NCBI GenBank assembly: GCA_031213475.1
Contig: JARUPZ010000011.1
Coordinates: 2,852,001-2,916,000 of the forward strand
Source of the DNA: Nereocystis luetkeana
Taxonomy: Eukaryota > Sar > Phaeophyceae > Laminariales > Laminariaceae
Direction of reading: 5' to 3'
Length of the DNA: 64,000 bases
Below are positions 1 through 13,700 of the stretch, piece after piece; position 1 is the first letter of the stretch, and every line of letters begins with the position of its first letter. The notes under the pieces are model-generated. The model did not search any database. It was not told the origin of the DNA and saw nothing but the letters and a program-made list of their open reading frames with translations. A program made the position numbers and the translations under genes.

Positions 1-528
1 CACGGTGCTACGATTTTTTGCGGTTCGGTACACGGAACCGAACTGCGTTTCATATGTTTTTTTGCGTCTAACCAAGTTGACACTATTCTGAATCTTAAGA
101 AGTGCAGCGAACCGCGTCCGCAAGGTATGGTGTCCGCGCTGAATCTCGTGTGCAACCTTTCCACGTAGACTATAAATGCACCGAACGATTGCCAAACCTT
201 GGAACGAAACAATCAACTCGTTACAGTTCCACAATATTTTCAATTTGACGAAATTCATCCCACGACACAACAGCAGACGCATTTCACATACTTAACCGTA
301 AAGCGGTTGTCCGCCTTGGAAAAATCAGCAAATAGTCATACTCTCACTAGTAATAGTGATAAGAATCGCAAATAAGAACATACCGCGTTTACGACTGATG
401 GTATTGGATTTTTACGTGATCTACTGTTGGGCTAATGATTACGTACACTATTGGGATGGCTGCATTGTCGGTGTTGTCTGAATCCCTAATGCACCGCTTC
501 TGTTACCCCCGTTACGCTTCGTTTGCAG
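1..528. other. No exon recognised; probable intron of the CSB gene
   Basis: The first recognisable exon of the CSB gene begins at 529 after a TTTGCAG acceptor and enters in the middle of a glycine codon, so at least one upstream exon must exist. I looked here for the residues that precede this point in CSB proteins (a tyrosine-glutamine pair just before the GVRWMW motif) in all three + frames and did not find them. The stretch is therefore best read as intron, with the N-terminal exons outside the window. Confidence 0.5.
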
Positions 529-3500
529 GCGTACGCTGGATGTGGCAGTTGCACAAGCAAGGGGCAGGGGGCATCGTCGGAGATGAGATGGGCTTAGGGA
601 AGACTGTTCAGGTACAGTGTGTCGACGAGGGCGCTCGTGGCCTTGCTTTAATCCTCAGTATATCTTTACTTTGCGCATGCATGTCCATAACGCGGGTATG
701 TATGTTGCGTAAGTCAAGACTGGAGTGGGGTGCCTTTAGTTATTAGGTTGAAGTGGCAGCAACACTAACGGTGCCATACCTTTGCCACGCTAACACTGGA
801 ACAGGTGGCAGCTTTTCTCGGGGCCCTCCACGACAGCAACGTGATGCGCCAAGCTATTATCTTGTGTCCCGCCACAGTCCTTTCACATTGGATGGCAGAG
901 CTGCACGCGTGGGCGCCACAGCTGAGAGTGGTGGTGTTACATCGTTGCGTCCAGGCCTTCAATGCCGCCAGTGGTAGCTCAGGTGCTGGTGTGAACATGT
1001 GATTATCTCCCGTGGCGATTTAGATTGCTAGTTTCGTTTGGTTGGCTGGCACTGCAACTGAACGAGACTTGTCGCAGATTAGCACGCAAGTATTCCGTAC
1101 CCCCGTCCTGCTGAGCTTTCCTTTAACCTTTTGACGTTGTGGCTTTTATTTTCGCAGGAAAACTCCGCACTTTGATTAGGCGAATCCTAAGCTGGCCTGG
1201 CGTTGTCGTAGTGACGTCGTACGAAGGGATGAAGGCTTTGAATGCGCTGCTTTTACCGTGCAACTGGGACTACTGCATTCTGGATGAGGGGCAACGTATC
1301 CGCAATCCTGACGCAAAGGTAACGGGGCCTTGTTCGATGCTTCATAGGTGGTCAGCGGCCTTCCTATTTACTAGTATAAAACAATGTCCACGTGTTGTAC
1401 TGTACCACTCTAGGTCGTAGCTGCACTTGTCTGTTGTTTCGAATCGCTGCCAACGCCCTTGTTTCAGTCGCAGCCTTCGCCTCGCATTGTTGTGTTCCCG
1501 TTTAGGTGACACTCATTTGCAAGCAAATCAGGACGGTGCACCGCCTAGTCCTCACGGGAACCCCGATCCAGAACAACCTCCGGGAGCTGTGGAGTCTCTT
1601 CGACTTCGTATTCCCCGGCAGGCTCGGTAGTCTCCCAGCTTTTGAGGCAGAATTCGCTAACCCTATCAGGGTTGGTGGCTACGCAAATGCAAGGCAAGCG
1701 ACTGGTGTAACTGACGCATACGCACCTTTTTTTTATGTTCATCTTTGCTTCCATTTTTGGTGAGCCATACTCTCTCATGCCTACCAGGTACCAGGTATTC
1801 CTTACCACTCGCGTGATGTCATTAACCACGAGTCCTTCGATGCTTGTGCTCCACAGTCCAATGCAAGCTCGCCTGGCATACCGGTGTGCATTGGTGCTAC
1901 GAGACCTGATCCATCCGTACTTGCTTCGGAGGCAGAAGAAAGATCTGAAGGACATAATTCGGTTGACGGCGAAAACCGAGCAGGTACGCCATTAGTGCGC
2001 TAGCTGAGACAGAAAAGCTCGCGTCGAATATTCAAGAGCTGTTTTGTAGCTGTACTCTATTTGGCCGAGACCCTCCGCTGTGTTCCGAATCACACGACTG
2101 GTGGAGATCAGCTGATGATCTCTGCCTGCGTCCGCAGTTGAACCAGAACGACATGTTAGATGAAAGTAGGACCCAGGTTTTCGAAGCGAATGTTCGCTTC
2201 GCGGAGCTACAGTAAATCTCTCCCCTACAAACGGTTTGGATTATGGTCAATTTCATAAATACACCCCACCCCTCCGTTCAAATTGCGAACGAAAGAGAGC
2301 CGTACGGCCACCGCTTTGTGCTGACAACTGAATTTTAAACATACCCTTTCACTCCAGGTGTTGTTTTGCCGTTTGACATCTTACCAACGTCAACTCTACG
2401 GTGAATTCTTGGCGTCCGCGGAGGTGAAGAGCGTACTGAGCCGCACGATGAAAGCATTCAGAGCTATTGGAATTCTCCGCAAGCTCTGCAACCACCCAGA
2501 CTTGGCATGCCGCGTCGGTGACTCGGTGGTCTCCAGGTATGGGCTCGCGTGTAAATTTTAAGCATATGACAAGTGGGTCTTCAGTACCGCGCGGGTTGAT
2601 TGCGAGTACTGGGCCCGGCATAGTCCTGGTACGAAAGCACACCATATGCTTTGCATGAATGTCTTTGCTTGCCCTCATTTTGACTGACTGTTACTCCAAA
2701 CCATGTCCGAAGTTTCCAGCACAGTCTTGCTTCATGTTCAGTTTCGAGGGTGTGTCGGATGCAGTTGTCCGCATGTGTGTCGATGATTTGTTGCGGTGTT
2801 GCTCAATGATTTGGCAGGTTAGCGCCTCAGAAGGTATGGGGCAAGGGAAGTGACAGTGAGACAGACCAAAGCGACGGGGACGATGTGGAGAAAGGAGCGA
2901 GTCGAGACGAGCATGGCGTAGTGCATCGATCAGGGAAACTGCTTGTTCTCAAGCAACTATTGCCCCTGTGGCACACGCAGGTGGGACTTGCGGGAGCGCG
3001 GGTAGTTATCGAGGTATCATCGATTTGCCAGGAGTTATGAGGTGTTGGTCCCGATGTTTGTTTACCCTTCGCACGAGGCCACTGCTCTGATAGCGGAGTC
3101 CCTTCATCCGACCATAGTATGTGCGTGTGAAGATCGCGCGCGTGGACCCTCCTAATCCCAACGACCCCTGGGCATTGCAGGGTCACCGGGTCCTTCTGTT
3201 CTCGCAGACTCGTCAGATGCTGAACATCATCGAGCGCTTCGTGAATGACATGGGGTGGTCTCACGCACGTTTGGACGGCAGCACGCCGGTGGGCACTAGA
3301 CAAGTGAGTAAATGCATGAAGACTGGGGTGGTATCGTGTGGTATCGTGTGGTGCGCACCGTGCTGTTGGGAGGTATTACGAAACATTTTTTTCCCGGCAT
3401 GCTGTGCGTCGAGGCTGGTGTTGCCGGTATAGCTTAAACTGTTGGACGAGGGAATCGCTGCGTGCATGATTATGGCTCTTGTTGTTGATGCGGTGAACAT

Positions 3501-6500
3501 ACGCATATCTACTGTATGTAGTTCTATATTCCAGTAGTACGGATAACGTAGCCCGCACCCACGAAACGCCTGTAGCCTGGCCGATCCAACGGGGAGAACC
3601 ATTAGCCACGCGTACCACAGCCACTGATACGCATGCAATCGTGACTGGCCAGGCTCTCATTGACCGTTTCAACAACGACGAGTCGATCTTCATCATGCTT
3701 TTGACGACTCGAACTGGGGGCGTGGGGGTTAATCTTACTGGTGCCGACAGGGTCATCTTGTTTGACCCAGACTGGAACCCGAGCACCGACATGCAGGTGA
3801 GTCAACCGCACGCGTCAACTTCTAATTTTTTGTTCGTTCACTCATTTGATTACTTGACAATGTGGTCGTTTGGTATTGTGTATGTATTCGGTACACGACT
3901 GGCGGCTTCTTGTGCGTACTCAGGGGCAGAACACGTTCGGTTTTCGGTGTACTGGTATGCGGCAGAGTGGTTGGCCAAAGTAACATGCCTGGGCAGAATG
4001 TTGCTCCATCATTCCAGTGCACGGTTGCGACTGGAAATCGCTTCTCGGAACACACTTCCTCCCGCCTTACAATATACCTTGATGGCGAGGCAAGCGAACA
4101 CACAGCGTATGGATGATAATATCCTTGCGTATCGCCAAGTTATCCTCAAGCAGTTGCGGGTTAAATTGCCGCTGTGGAAAATTGGTTTGTTTCAGCGAAA
4201 AATCTTGAGAATCCTTCACGATTTGCGCCTGCGAAATCGCTTCGCCATCGGCTTCACCGTGACACGAAAACTCGATTGCTGTGTTTCGTGTCAGGCAAGG
4301 GAGCGCTCTTGGCGCGTGGGGCAACGTCGTTCGGTGACCGTCTACCGCCTTATAACTGCTGGTACCATCGAGGAGAAGATCTATCACCGACAGATCTTCA
4401 AGACTGCTCTCACCAACCGAGTCCTGCAGGTATCGAACGTTTGCCAAGCACCAGTTACTCACCAAGGAGCAGGCGTTGCAGTGCCACAATGGTTTTGTAT
4501 TACTGTGGATGATAATGTACTGTGACTCATCCGTGTTTTCGATTACGCGCCGACAGGATCCCAAGCAGAGGCGAATCTTCAGCGCGGATGAGCTCGGGGA
4601 TCTTTTCACTCTTGGTGACGACGGCTCTGTTGACGGGTTCAATGACACGGTCGATCTTTTTCAGGTGAACCTTGAGAAACGATATACAATGATCGCTGCC
4701 TCAACTTTGTCCCTCCTCGTGATCACGAACACGAGATATTACCGTTATGTACTCGTAGCTGTCCGCAAAATGGCTCTCCATCCAGGAGATAGCATTTAGA
4801 CATTTTGCCACGCTCTCCGCTTGTCTCAGGGAGAAGGGAAGATCAATGCCCCGGGCGAAAGGCAGCAGGGACCAACCAGGAAAGTCCCCGAGGGGGTTGT
4901 CGACAATGGCAGGCGACGGAAAGGCGCCGGAAGGAAGTCTGGGAAATCGCGACGGGACCAAAGTCTTCCTCGAGGCGAAGAGCAAGCGTCCAGCTCGTCA
5001 TCACTTCTCGGAACGACCACAGTCACCATCGATCCAGAGCAGGCACAGGATGCAGGCAAGGGAGGAGACAACGAGAAGTCCAATACAGATGACATGGCCG
5101 TCCTCCAAGCGCTATACGATGGTGCACCGTTGTCCAGCGTGTTCCATCACGACCTGGCGGAAGGTATGTTACGCTATGCTATTGTGTGCGACTACTGCAT
5201 CGTGAAGTCGTATTGGTTTGTTCATGAACGCGTCTGCAACGCTCCGGTCCTAACGTGTACGTGGTCTGGTATTATTATACCATGTGTCCGCATTGGAGGA
5301 AAACACTTGGGGGGCGACAGTGCTGAGTATTGGACTGAGCGTTTCACGTTTCTTGCTTGTATTACAGGGTCCGAGCTCATGACTGTGGAGCATAAGAGAA
5401 TGGAAGAAGCTGCCAAACGCGCGGCGCAGAAAGCCGTGAACCAACTCCGAATGTCTCGTCACACTCTTCGAGCGGGAGCTGGCCAGGTGACGTTGATGAA
5501 ACACACAAACGGGCGCACTTTTTTTGTTTCCATCTCTTTTATTTTCTTCGCCTTCCTTTCTTTCTCCGTCCTACTTGTAGTCGTGACTCAGATCCGGGGT
5601 CACACAGCGGGCTCTCTTCCCCCCCTCCCATTACAGTATGTGCCTTCATTTTTATCGTGAGAAAGGGTCAGTACTTTCCTCCCTGGTCGACTTGCGTCGA
5701 ATTGCGCCTACCCACGCTATGCGCTCTGAGCGGTTCATTTTGTTCAAAACGAAGAACCCCAAAATATGGCAGAGCTCAAAACCCTGACCTTCGACCTAGT
5801 TTTCGAGGCTAACCACTAGACCACCGGAGCGACCGGCAATTACTGTGTTGTGAGAACTACGCGGATGTTGCGAGCGTTACATGCGTGATGCGTAGTAATC
5901 ACTCCTGTAGTTTGTTAGGTTACGTCCTTGGGAGACATTCCTGGAGCATATGGCCGCAAAGTTTCGATCGGAACCGTCTCGTTGTGCTCGTGACGGTGAC
6001 AGCTCACATTATGATGCTTGTCTTGCGAATAACGAAAATGGCATCCCACGCTTGCCAGGGTGGCTTCCAATCCTCGTGGACGGGCAGGAATGGCGGGGCT
6101 AGCGGAGATACCTCGTCCCAATCAGTGCAAGGGGTCGGCAACAGGAACCCCCGTGCACCTTCAACAGCCGGGCGACGGTTCGGGACGGTCTCCAACCCCA
6201 GCATTGCGAACGGGCAAGCGGCAAGCACCAACGATAATGCTGTCGTATCCAGGCAACGAGAAACGCTGCCTACGGAATCAACAGGGTTGGGGTCCGAGGA
6301 AGGCAGCTCGTCAGGAATTGCATCCCAGGTGACTGCTCGAAGCTAAAAGTGTGTTGCGTGCACTTCATAGAGCTATGGGGACACTGTTCTTCTGATAAAG
6401 GGCTGAATGAGTAGCTCAGCGGTTTATCCTTTATAAAACGAACAAATATGTACCTTTGGGCGATACGGCCTCCCCCAGATAACATCCTCCGGGGTTGATC

Positions 6501-7837
6501 AAGCCCCGTATCAGCGCCTGGTTTTTACTTGATATGGACCCCCCCTCCCACAAGTCGTGTTTTTATCTACAGTGGTTCTCTTCGCTTGCGACCCTCTGGT
6601 CGAGCGTTCTTTTATCGTGATTCCTTTCCACATGTTTTCCCTTTTTCTACCCCGGAAAAGGCCGAAAAATTACTTTGGCGGGATTCGGACCCGGTATTCC
6701 TTAGTAACCGTCGATGTTGTAACGATCCAAAGCAGGCACCGCTCTCGACCGTTACTTTAAGTAACACCATTACAAAAATGATTACTGGATTTTACCGAAA
6801 TGTGTATTCTCGTTGTCCCTGTGTCGTTCTGTGCCCCAGGATATTCTACGACAAATCCGCCTCCGCAACGGCGCTCAGCCAGCTCCATCTCCAGGAGTAT
6901 TCCCAGGTCGGGTTTTGCAAAAGTGTGGAATCTCTAATTGGGTCGTTTGACGATCGATCGCTTGCGAGTAGGGCGAAAAAAATGTGTCATCCATGGTTTC
7001 CGTTCTCACGCGACGATGACGGCGATTGGACGTTGCTAACCCTACGGGGCAGGTACAACCCTCACACCCTCGAATGCCTCGCTAAACTAAAACACCTTGA
7101 TGTCTCGTGCTGAACTTGCTGTTGTTTCGTAGAGTTTCAAGAGCCTGGCACACCCGAGGACAAGGATGCCTTGTACTCGTCTCTGCTACAGCGTCTTCAG
7201 GTGTGCTCCCGCATCCTTCTCTCGGTTCTGCCCTAAGTATGAGTGTAGCGTTCGTACTGTTCGAGATTGGTGCATGCGGTAGGGGAGACTTCTCCGAGAC
7301 CACTGCACCCAATACCGGCGACGGATCGTGGTTATTCCTTCCTTCCTAAGATAATTTGTTCGGAAACTGTTTGTTCTGCATTTTCGGGGTGTGAATTTTT
7401 CTCCGCATACCCTGAGCCGCAGCGGAACTTTTTTTCAACGCGCGAATGGCTGTTCCACCCGATATGAACCCAGTGTAATTGTTTGGTTGGTACGCACTTC
7501 GGCGTCCCACGCATGGTTCCGGCGTTCTTCTCCACTCTTGTTTGGGAATATCCGCTTTTGCTGTGATTCCTTGGTGCATACCAGGTATGGCTGACCCACC
7601 ATTCCATTTTTTCTCCTCCAGCTGATTCGGGTTGCACAAATCAACCGCATATGGCCCTCTAAACGCAAACCGCAGAACTATCTTGCTCAAGCACCTGGAG
7701 GCGTCGATACGTCTGCCTTGATTCACGCCTTTGGAGACGTTTCCCCTGCCGATGTTCCCGTCTTTCGGCGACTACTTCAAGCGGTAGCCGTATGCACCAA
7801 CGGGGAGTGGACTCTAAGGGACGTACCAAGCAACTGA
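529..7837 (+). CDS. ERCC6: CSB/ERCC6/Rad26-type SNF2 helicase, 5'-partial, 17 exons
   Basis: SNF2-family DNA translocase that, in known orthologues, rescues stalled RNA polymerase II and starts transcription-coupled repair. Exons: 529-611, 805-988, 1158-1318, 1506-1704, 1868-1983, 2358-2536, 2818-2980, 3181-3303, 3653-3796, 4295-4429, 4557-4664, 4830-5163, 5368-5486, 6059-6328, 6840-6906, 7133-7200, 7622-7837. All phases join, giving 889 codons and a TGA at 7835. Visible motifs: [10 protein letters not shown] (residues 18-26), II DEGQ (132-135, where CSB normally has DEGH), [40 protein letters not shown] then [20 protein letters not shown]. Past the helicase come the CSB signatures [14 protein letters not shown] and DPKQRR, then the C-terminal winged-helix segment ending [10 protein letters not shown]. 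About 500 N-terminal residues of a typical CSB are missing because they lie upstream. The gene-specific C-terminus separates it from other SNF2 proteins. Confidence 0.93.
5757..5830 (-). repeat. tRNA-like sequence in a CSB intron
   Basis: On the - strand a perfect pol III A box, TGGTCTAGTGG (5823-5813), is followed by a possible anticodon arm and a five-pair T-stem with a seven-base loop. The B box is degenerate (GGTTTTGAG in place of GGTTCRA) and no acceptor stem pairs. It is probably a tRNA-derived retroposon head or tRNA pseudogene within the intron 5487-6058, not a working tRNA. Confidence 0.35.
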
Positions 7838-8775
7838 ACCATGTTCCGGGAATGGTGCTGGGAATTACAAGCTTACTGCTTCAGCCCCTGGAGGGTGTGG
7901 GGGGTGTATGTACTACATGTCTTGCTCTGGAAATAATTTAGATTACACGCTCTCTGTTATCCGATTTTGAGGCAGGATGACAATTTTTCAGGTTGTGTAC
8001 TGTCTACCTTGCGCGCGTGGCTACACCGCCGTGTCAAAATACAGGCGTGCTGCCCGATGAACTTCCTGGAGACAAAAGTATGAGCATCGATCCAATCGTG
8101 AAGAGGGGCAAGGATTCAAATGACGAGATGACATTCGCGTTAGTGTGTACGACCAGCCCCTGGCCCAGATGCACCAGGCGTACTGGTGCAGGGTGAACAA
8201 CAAGATGAGCTATGATTAGTCTTCAAATGGAGGACGTCGCAAACGTACTTTTTTTATATACTTGGGGGCGGGTAAGACTTGAAAGGATGCCACCTCCTTC
8301 ACCACCCGATGTAAGGGGCTTGTTGATCTAATGCTGGTTTGGTCGAAGCAGTGCAATGTAACGCCAATACCAGGCGTGAGCCATTGGTAGATCTTTGAAT
8401 GTATCGGAGGCAAGTTAGACCGTTATGACGTTCGCCAAGCGGTCTTTAACTCAGGCTTCGCCATGACCTGTGCACACCCTTGGTCCTGCTGGTTGTTGCT
8501 CCTTAGCTGCCAACAAATTGGTTCTTGCTACCTCGATGCACGTTCATCAGGTCGGCTTGTCCCGTGGGGTCGAGTGCAATATTGGCGTAAACGCGAAAAT
8601 AACTTTGAAATGTCACCCACAAACTTCATACGGTATGCCTACTTATGTCAGGATTGCCACGTATCTGATTGCCTGTTCATCAGCATCGCAGCGGCGACAA
8701 CGGCAAATGCCCGACCAGCCAGGTAGTTAGTTGGCATTGAAGTTTTTTCTCGGTACCCAGTTGCTTCCGCCAGTA
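7838..8775. other. Convergent intergenic region
   Basis: Lies between the stop of CSB on the + strand and the stop of the small - strand gene. It should hold both 3' UTRs. Short open frames occur (for instance 7993-8196) but none has a family match or splice support, and I see no repeat. Confidence 0.5.
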
Positions 8776-10053
8776 TCATCGAACGAACACTTTGTGGCGA
8801 CGAGGATTGACGGTTGATGTGGCGTTCTCTTCGCCTCGCTCCTCATCCGCTCCGGTGGGTGGTTCCTGGTGTTGTTTCTGTCAGCACAAACGTCAATCGT
8901 GGCGCGCAAGCCGAAACACCAGTGAATGAGTTACGGATGCAGCAGTCACATTACTACAATCCTACGAACGTAGTGTGTGTTTAGGGCGTCCACCGCTGGT
9001 GCCACTTACCTCGTCTCGAACGTTCAGCGACTTCTTAGTGCGAAAGTAGCCTTCGCCGGCCTGGCGATGCTTGCTACGCTCCATAGCCGCTGCCTTTCTC
9101 TCACTCCTTGCCGCCAGCAGCCTGTGGGAAATGAATAATCACGGCAGTCACTTCGCAGTCCTGTAGTGTCCTCATTATTTCCGCTATAAATCATCTGCGT
9201 TCGAGGTATGCTGCACGACTCTGCGGTACAACGACCTGGCTAACAGCAAAACCTAGCGTTACCAAGCGCGTGTCATAGGTCTATGGCAGGTGATTTCAAG
9301 TTGACGATGCTCCGAATATTTTATACAAGCTCAAAAGACACCTCAGTTGTGAACCGAATATTTAAAATGCATAATGTCAACCAGGCATAATATTTTAGGA
9401 TACCGTAGTGTAGTGTGTTTAGCCATGGTCAACTCCGTACGGTAGAGTTGGAGGGCAAACACCCCAACCATGCTCATAATAATCGCGCAATGATATCTCG
9501 CCTCTCATCTATAGTAGCTTGGACCACACGGTGAGTCGTGCCGCCTTGATCAGCAGTGGGTTCCTGTACATTTTCTCGCCCTCGTTGGTGTTCGTCGTCG
9601 ACAATGACCTATGTGCAATACGACAACGCGAGTGTGCCCGATTAGTCCATAATACTGCAAGACTACCTACCTGGTACCGGTATCTCAAGATCTGCGTTTC
9701 ATTAACGGGAATACTGGTATGATATCATAGATACATGTAGAGAAGCGGATGATGTGGAAAAATCAGTTGACGCAGGAAACCATCCTCCCACTCAACTCAC
9801 GCCATACCGACTTCCCACGACGCAATGCAATCGTGCCCTAATCTACCACACGCACGACAGTGCCCAGTGTGTACGGTCGACAGTCCGTGTATCTTCTGTT
9901 ACGATCTACCTGAACGAGTCGCCTCAACAGCGTATCGTGATTAATAAGTTGCAGGTCTGTTAGGAGTCCTCGCTTTTCCACCTCCTGTCTCAGTTCAAAA
10001 GTGGTCATTTTTCCAACCTCACCGACCGTGAGGCTGCTTTGCGTAGTAACCAT
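8776..10053 (-). CDS. Uncharacterised small basic protein, three exons
   Basis: I do not recognise the family. Proposed exons on the - strand: 10053-9875 (ATG at 10053), 9121-9010, 8877-8776 (TGA at 8778-8776), about 130 aa. The last two borders are good: CCCACAG acceptor at 9122, GTAAGT donor after 9010, GCTGACAG acceptor before 8877, with matching phase. The first donor is less sure: GTACAC after 9875 gives the right phase, while GTAGAT after 9910 would need another exon. Exon 1 contains a SAP-like helix run (FELRQEVEKRGLL, then LLRRLVQ); exon 2 is rich in Arg, Lys and Ala and reads like a helix; exon 3 is acidic then basic. The open frame continues upstream of 10053 without an ATG. It is divergent from NRDE2, whose start lies 650 bp away. 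Confidence 0.45.
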
Positions 10054-10704
10054 CACGCTTAAACAGCTGTTGTCTGTGAGGAGATAGGAGAGTGCGCGAA
10101 GTCTTGAGTCTTTGGTACGCGAGATCTCGAGATGAGAAGCCGAAACGTGCGTGATGCCTGGACGCGCCGCAACTTTTTTTGTTGCCCTTGGCAAATCCGT
10201 CGCCCCTGTACCATAACGCTTACAACAAAAAGTAGAACTCCCGCCTTGATATTTGACAAGTCCGTAGGTCTTGATGTCTTGTCAGATAGCAGTGCGTACG
10301 ATGCCCTTGTTCCCGATAGCAGAGCCTCCGGCAGATGCTGGTGGTGACGATCTTACCTCTAATGAACGCCGACTACGTTTAGAATCACTTCGACCTGTTG
10401 TGGCAAGCGCGAGTGAAGGTGAGCTATTATTCACAAAAATGCTTCACAGGAGCAAAAACTTTGAGTTCCAAACATTCAAACTTCAAACATTCCCAGATCA
10501 TGACTCCGCGTACCCGAGAGGTGCCTTGTACTTACTGCGCTGCTTATGATTCGTTGCTTCGACAAAGGTGCTGCCTAAGGTTGATCCTCTCGAAGGCTGA
10601 CTCTCTATTCACTTCGTGTGTTCGCCTGTGATGTTATCACTGATATAGGATGGTTGCAAGTCGGGCGAAGTTACAACGCGGCCCAAGTTCTTGAGTGTCG
10701 AAAA
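10054..10704. promoter_or_regulatory. Divergent promoter region, small gene / NRDE2
   Basis: Intergenic DNA between the ATG of the small - strand gene (10053) and the ATG of NRDE2 (10705). Both 5' UTRs and promoters must lie here unless there are upstream non-coding exons. I see no clear TATA box or recognisable site. Confidence 0.4.
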
Positions 10705-13700
10705 ATGTCCACCCCACCTACAAGTAATCATGAGGCGGTTGGCAGCGAAGCGGGGCCCAAAACCCAGGCCAGCAACGGGGCGAGTAGGCCCAAGGCTGCC
10801 GATTTTTTTGGTGCAACCGTGGGAGCAACCGACCTCACTGCTGGTGACAGCTTCAGGAGGGATGGATCGACTGAGCAGAGCATCGCACACCTCGCCTCTG
10901 GGAAAGGCAGTGGCGGTAGAGGTGGCGGTGGCGGTGCCCCGGAAGGCAGCAGTAAGAACGGCAAGGCACGAAAGAAGAGGAAGAGGACCACGCGTAATTC
11001 GTCGCCATCGGATGAGGACATCGACTCCAGCGGGCACAAGAAATCCCGACATGGTGAGATGAATATGATGATATCATGAGCCGCCCCACTCTGACCTTTC
11101 ATCTCACACGTTTGTCAAATTCCACCAAAGCATGTTCTCATTGTTCTATCCCTTCCTCAATAATTCCCCTCGATAGTTGGTCTGAGATCTGAGAGAGTAA
11201 GACCTACAAGGCGCTTCGTTCCGCGGGCGGCCTACGCCGCCCGCTACGCTCGCTCTGGAAGAAAAAGTACATCGGATTACGCGAAGCGGACAGAAGGTCG
11301 ATGATTGAACATACATTTTTATGATTGTTGTAGTTGCAAATTGGCGACTTGATAATGCCAAGAGTCACATGCCGTACGTACGTACATACCCCAGGTAGGG
11401 TACTGATTTTCTTCTTTCGATATGCTGTATGATATGTACCTGGTATGTACGCACGAGAAAGCACAGCATGGCACAGTACAGCAGCACCGCAAAAACAATG
11501 AAAATGAAACAAAAAAAAATCGGAAAGAAAACAATCCCCGTCCCCTCTCATGTACTAATTGTCTGCCCCTGGAACACCTTGCACCAGTCAAAGAAGAAGA
11601 AAAATAAACAAAATGACCAGCAGAGCTTCTCTCTCAGCCTCGTACGCCGCCCGCCCCCCTCTCGACCACCTCGCCACCGATTCGGTCCGGGTAAAGCTTT
11701 CCTCCCTCTCTGTCACAGTGATCCCCGTTGCCCGCCCCGCGTGAAGCCCGGTGCTCACCGTGACCCTCGTTCGCCAGCTCGACGATGTCGATGGTCAGAC
11801 GGGCGTTCGTCTCTGTCTATAGTTCAGCGTGGTCGCAAAAATAAGCACCGCTTGAATGTTAGCTTGCAATCCCGAACGAACCTTGTGGACTCGTACATAC
11901 TCAGTCTAATTTTTCAGATGGAGGCAAAACAGAGCCCATTCATGCTTCCCTTGTGTCTCGAGGCACACACGACGCCTAGACAACGAAAACCGCGACCGCA
12001 CTCCTTGCAACCCCCCCTCTACCCGCCAGCATCCGCCGACACCCGCGACGGCGCCGGGCTCGCCCGCGTCGCCGTGCTCCGACTACACACACGCACACGA
12101 AACGGAAGAAGAAAAAAGAAAAAAAGAACTGAAAGTGCGAAAGAAAATTCAACCAGCCGGTGAAAAAAAGCGAAAGAGAGCCTCCCAAACCGCTGAAAAA
12201 ACAAGATCGACTTTTTCTTTTTCCGATATTTTTTGTTCTATTATTCCGGGAAAAAAAGTGTGGCACGAGAAGCAAACACGCAAAGAAAGCAAAGAACGCG
12301 AAGAAAGAAAATATCGTAGAAGCGACAAAAAATCGTGGGAGACTCGCTGAGCGTGAGGCAGGTGTTTATAATCAAGTGATTTTAGGGAAAGGGTAAACGT
12401 AAGTACCTGGTATGTGTTTGCCGGTAGAAACGTAAAGTTCCCGTAAAAAGTTTGAATTCCAAAGATACCCGTCAGACTTTTTCAGGTACAGCTTGTTATG
12501 GGCACGTTTCTTAAAACGGAAAGTTCTAAACTTTCGGAAAACCCCGAAAAAAACGATTCTGGGGACGAGGTTGGGCCAAGATCGGCTTCAGAAAACTCAG
12601 GCGAATGCTTGGTTCGAAGCGGCGAGATTCCGAGTCCTCGACAGACATCGATCGACAAACCAACGACTGCGTCATGAATTCTGAACGGAGTGCGCTCGTT
12701 TGGGACTCAGATCCACCCTCGGGTCACCGTGTTCACACAATGGCCGGTGATATGTGGCGGGCGCTGGCCAGGCGTATGACAAAAAACAATGGGCCGCTGG
12801 TGTGCACAAAACAGACGACGAAAAATCTCGATCCGTCTCGAATGGCAAAAAGTAGCCTTTTATTCAGGTTTGGGGGGATACCGTAGGACGCCGCCAGCAA
12901 GCTCTCGCCTCCTAGACCATGGGTCACCTGATATCTTCGAGGCCGTCATCTATACTCGTTGGCCTTGCCCGACCCTAAGCGGGTTGGCCGTGGGCTGAGT
13001 CTATATCGAGATCGGGCGTCTATCGTCGCACGAGCTGATTTTTATCACCGTGTTGACAATTTGCAACGAGGAAAAAAAAAATGCGCCGCCTGCAGCCGTT
13101 AGAATAAAAATGATGAAAAAATCAAACATGTTTTCTTTTTTCCCCACAGCGGCGGTAGGAGGATATTTTCGGCTGCTCTTTGAATACAAGTTGTTTAGAT
13201 CTATGCCAATGGAAAAGCAAAGCCATTTTTTTTCTTCAAAATAATATTGCTTTCAAAGAACAGCCGAAAATATCCTCGTACCGCCGCTGTTGGAAAAAAG
13301 GAAAAAACGGTTTGATTTGTTCTTTTTTTTCGAACGGTTGCAGGCGGCGCAATTTTTTTTTTCTTGTTGCAAATTGTCAACACGCTGATAAAAATCAGCT
13401 CGTGCGACGATAGACGCTCGACCTCGACATAGACTCAGTCCACGGCCAGCCCACTTGGTGTGGGGCAAGGCCAACGAGTGTAAATGACGGCCTTGAAGAT
13501 ATCAGGTGAACCCATGGTCTAGGAGGCGAGAGCTTGCCGGCGGCGTCCTACGGTGTCCCCCCAAACCTGAAAAAAAAAGTATTTTTTGCCATTCGAGACG
13601 GATCGAGAAATTTCGTCATCTGTTTTGTGTACATCAGTGGCCAATTGTTTCTTATCATACGCCTGGCCAGCGCCCGCCACACGTCACCGGCCATTGTGTA

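Noticed and set aside
2827..3303. 158-codon - strand frame inside CSB
   Set aside because: Overlaps two conserved CSB helicase exons on the opposite strand; a shadow.
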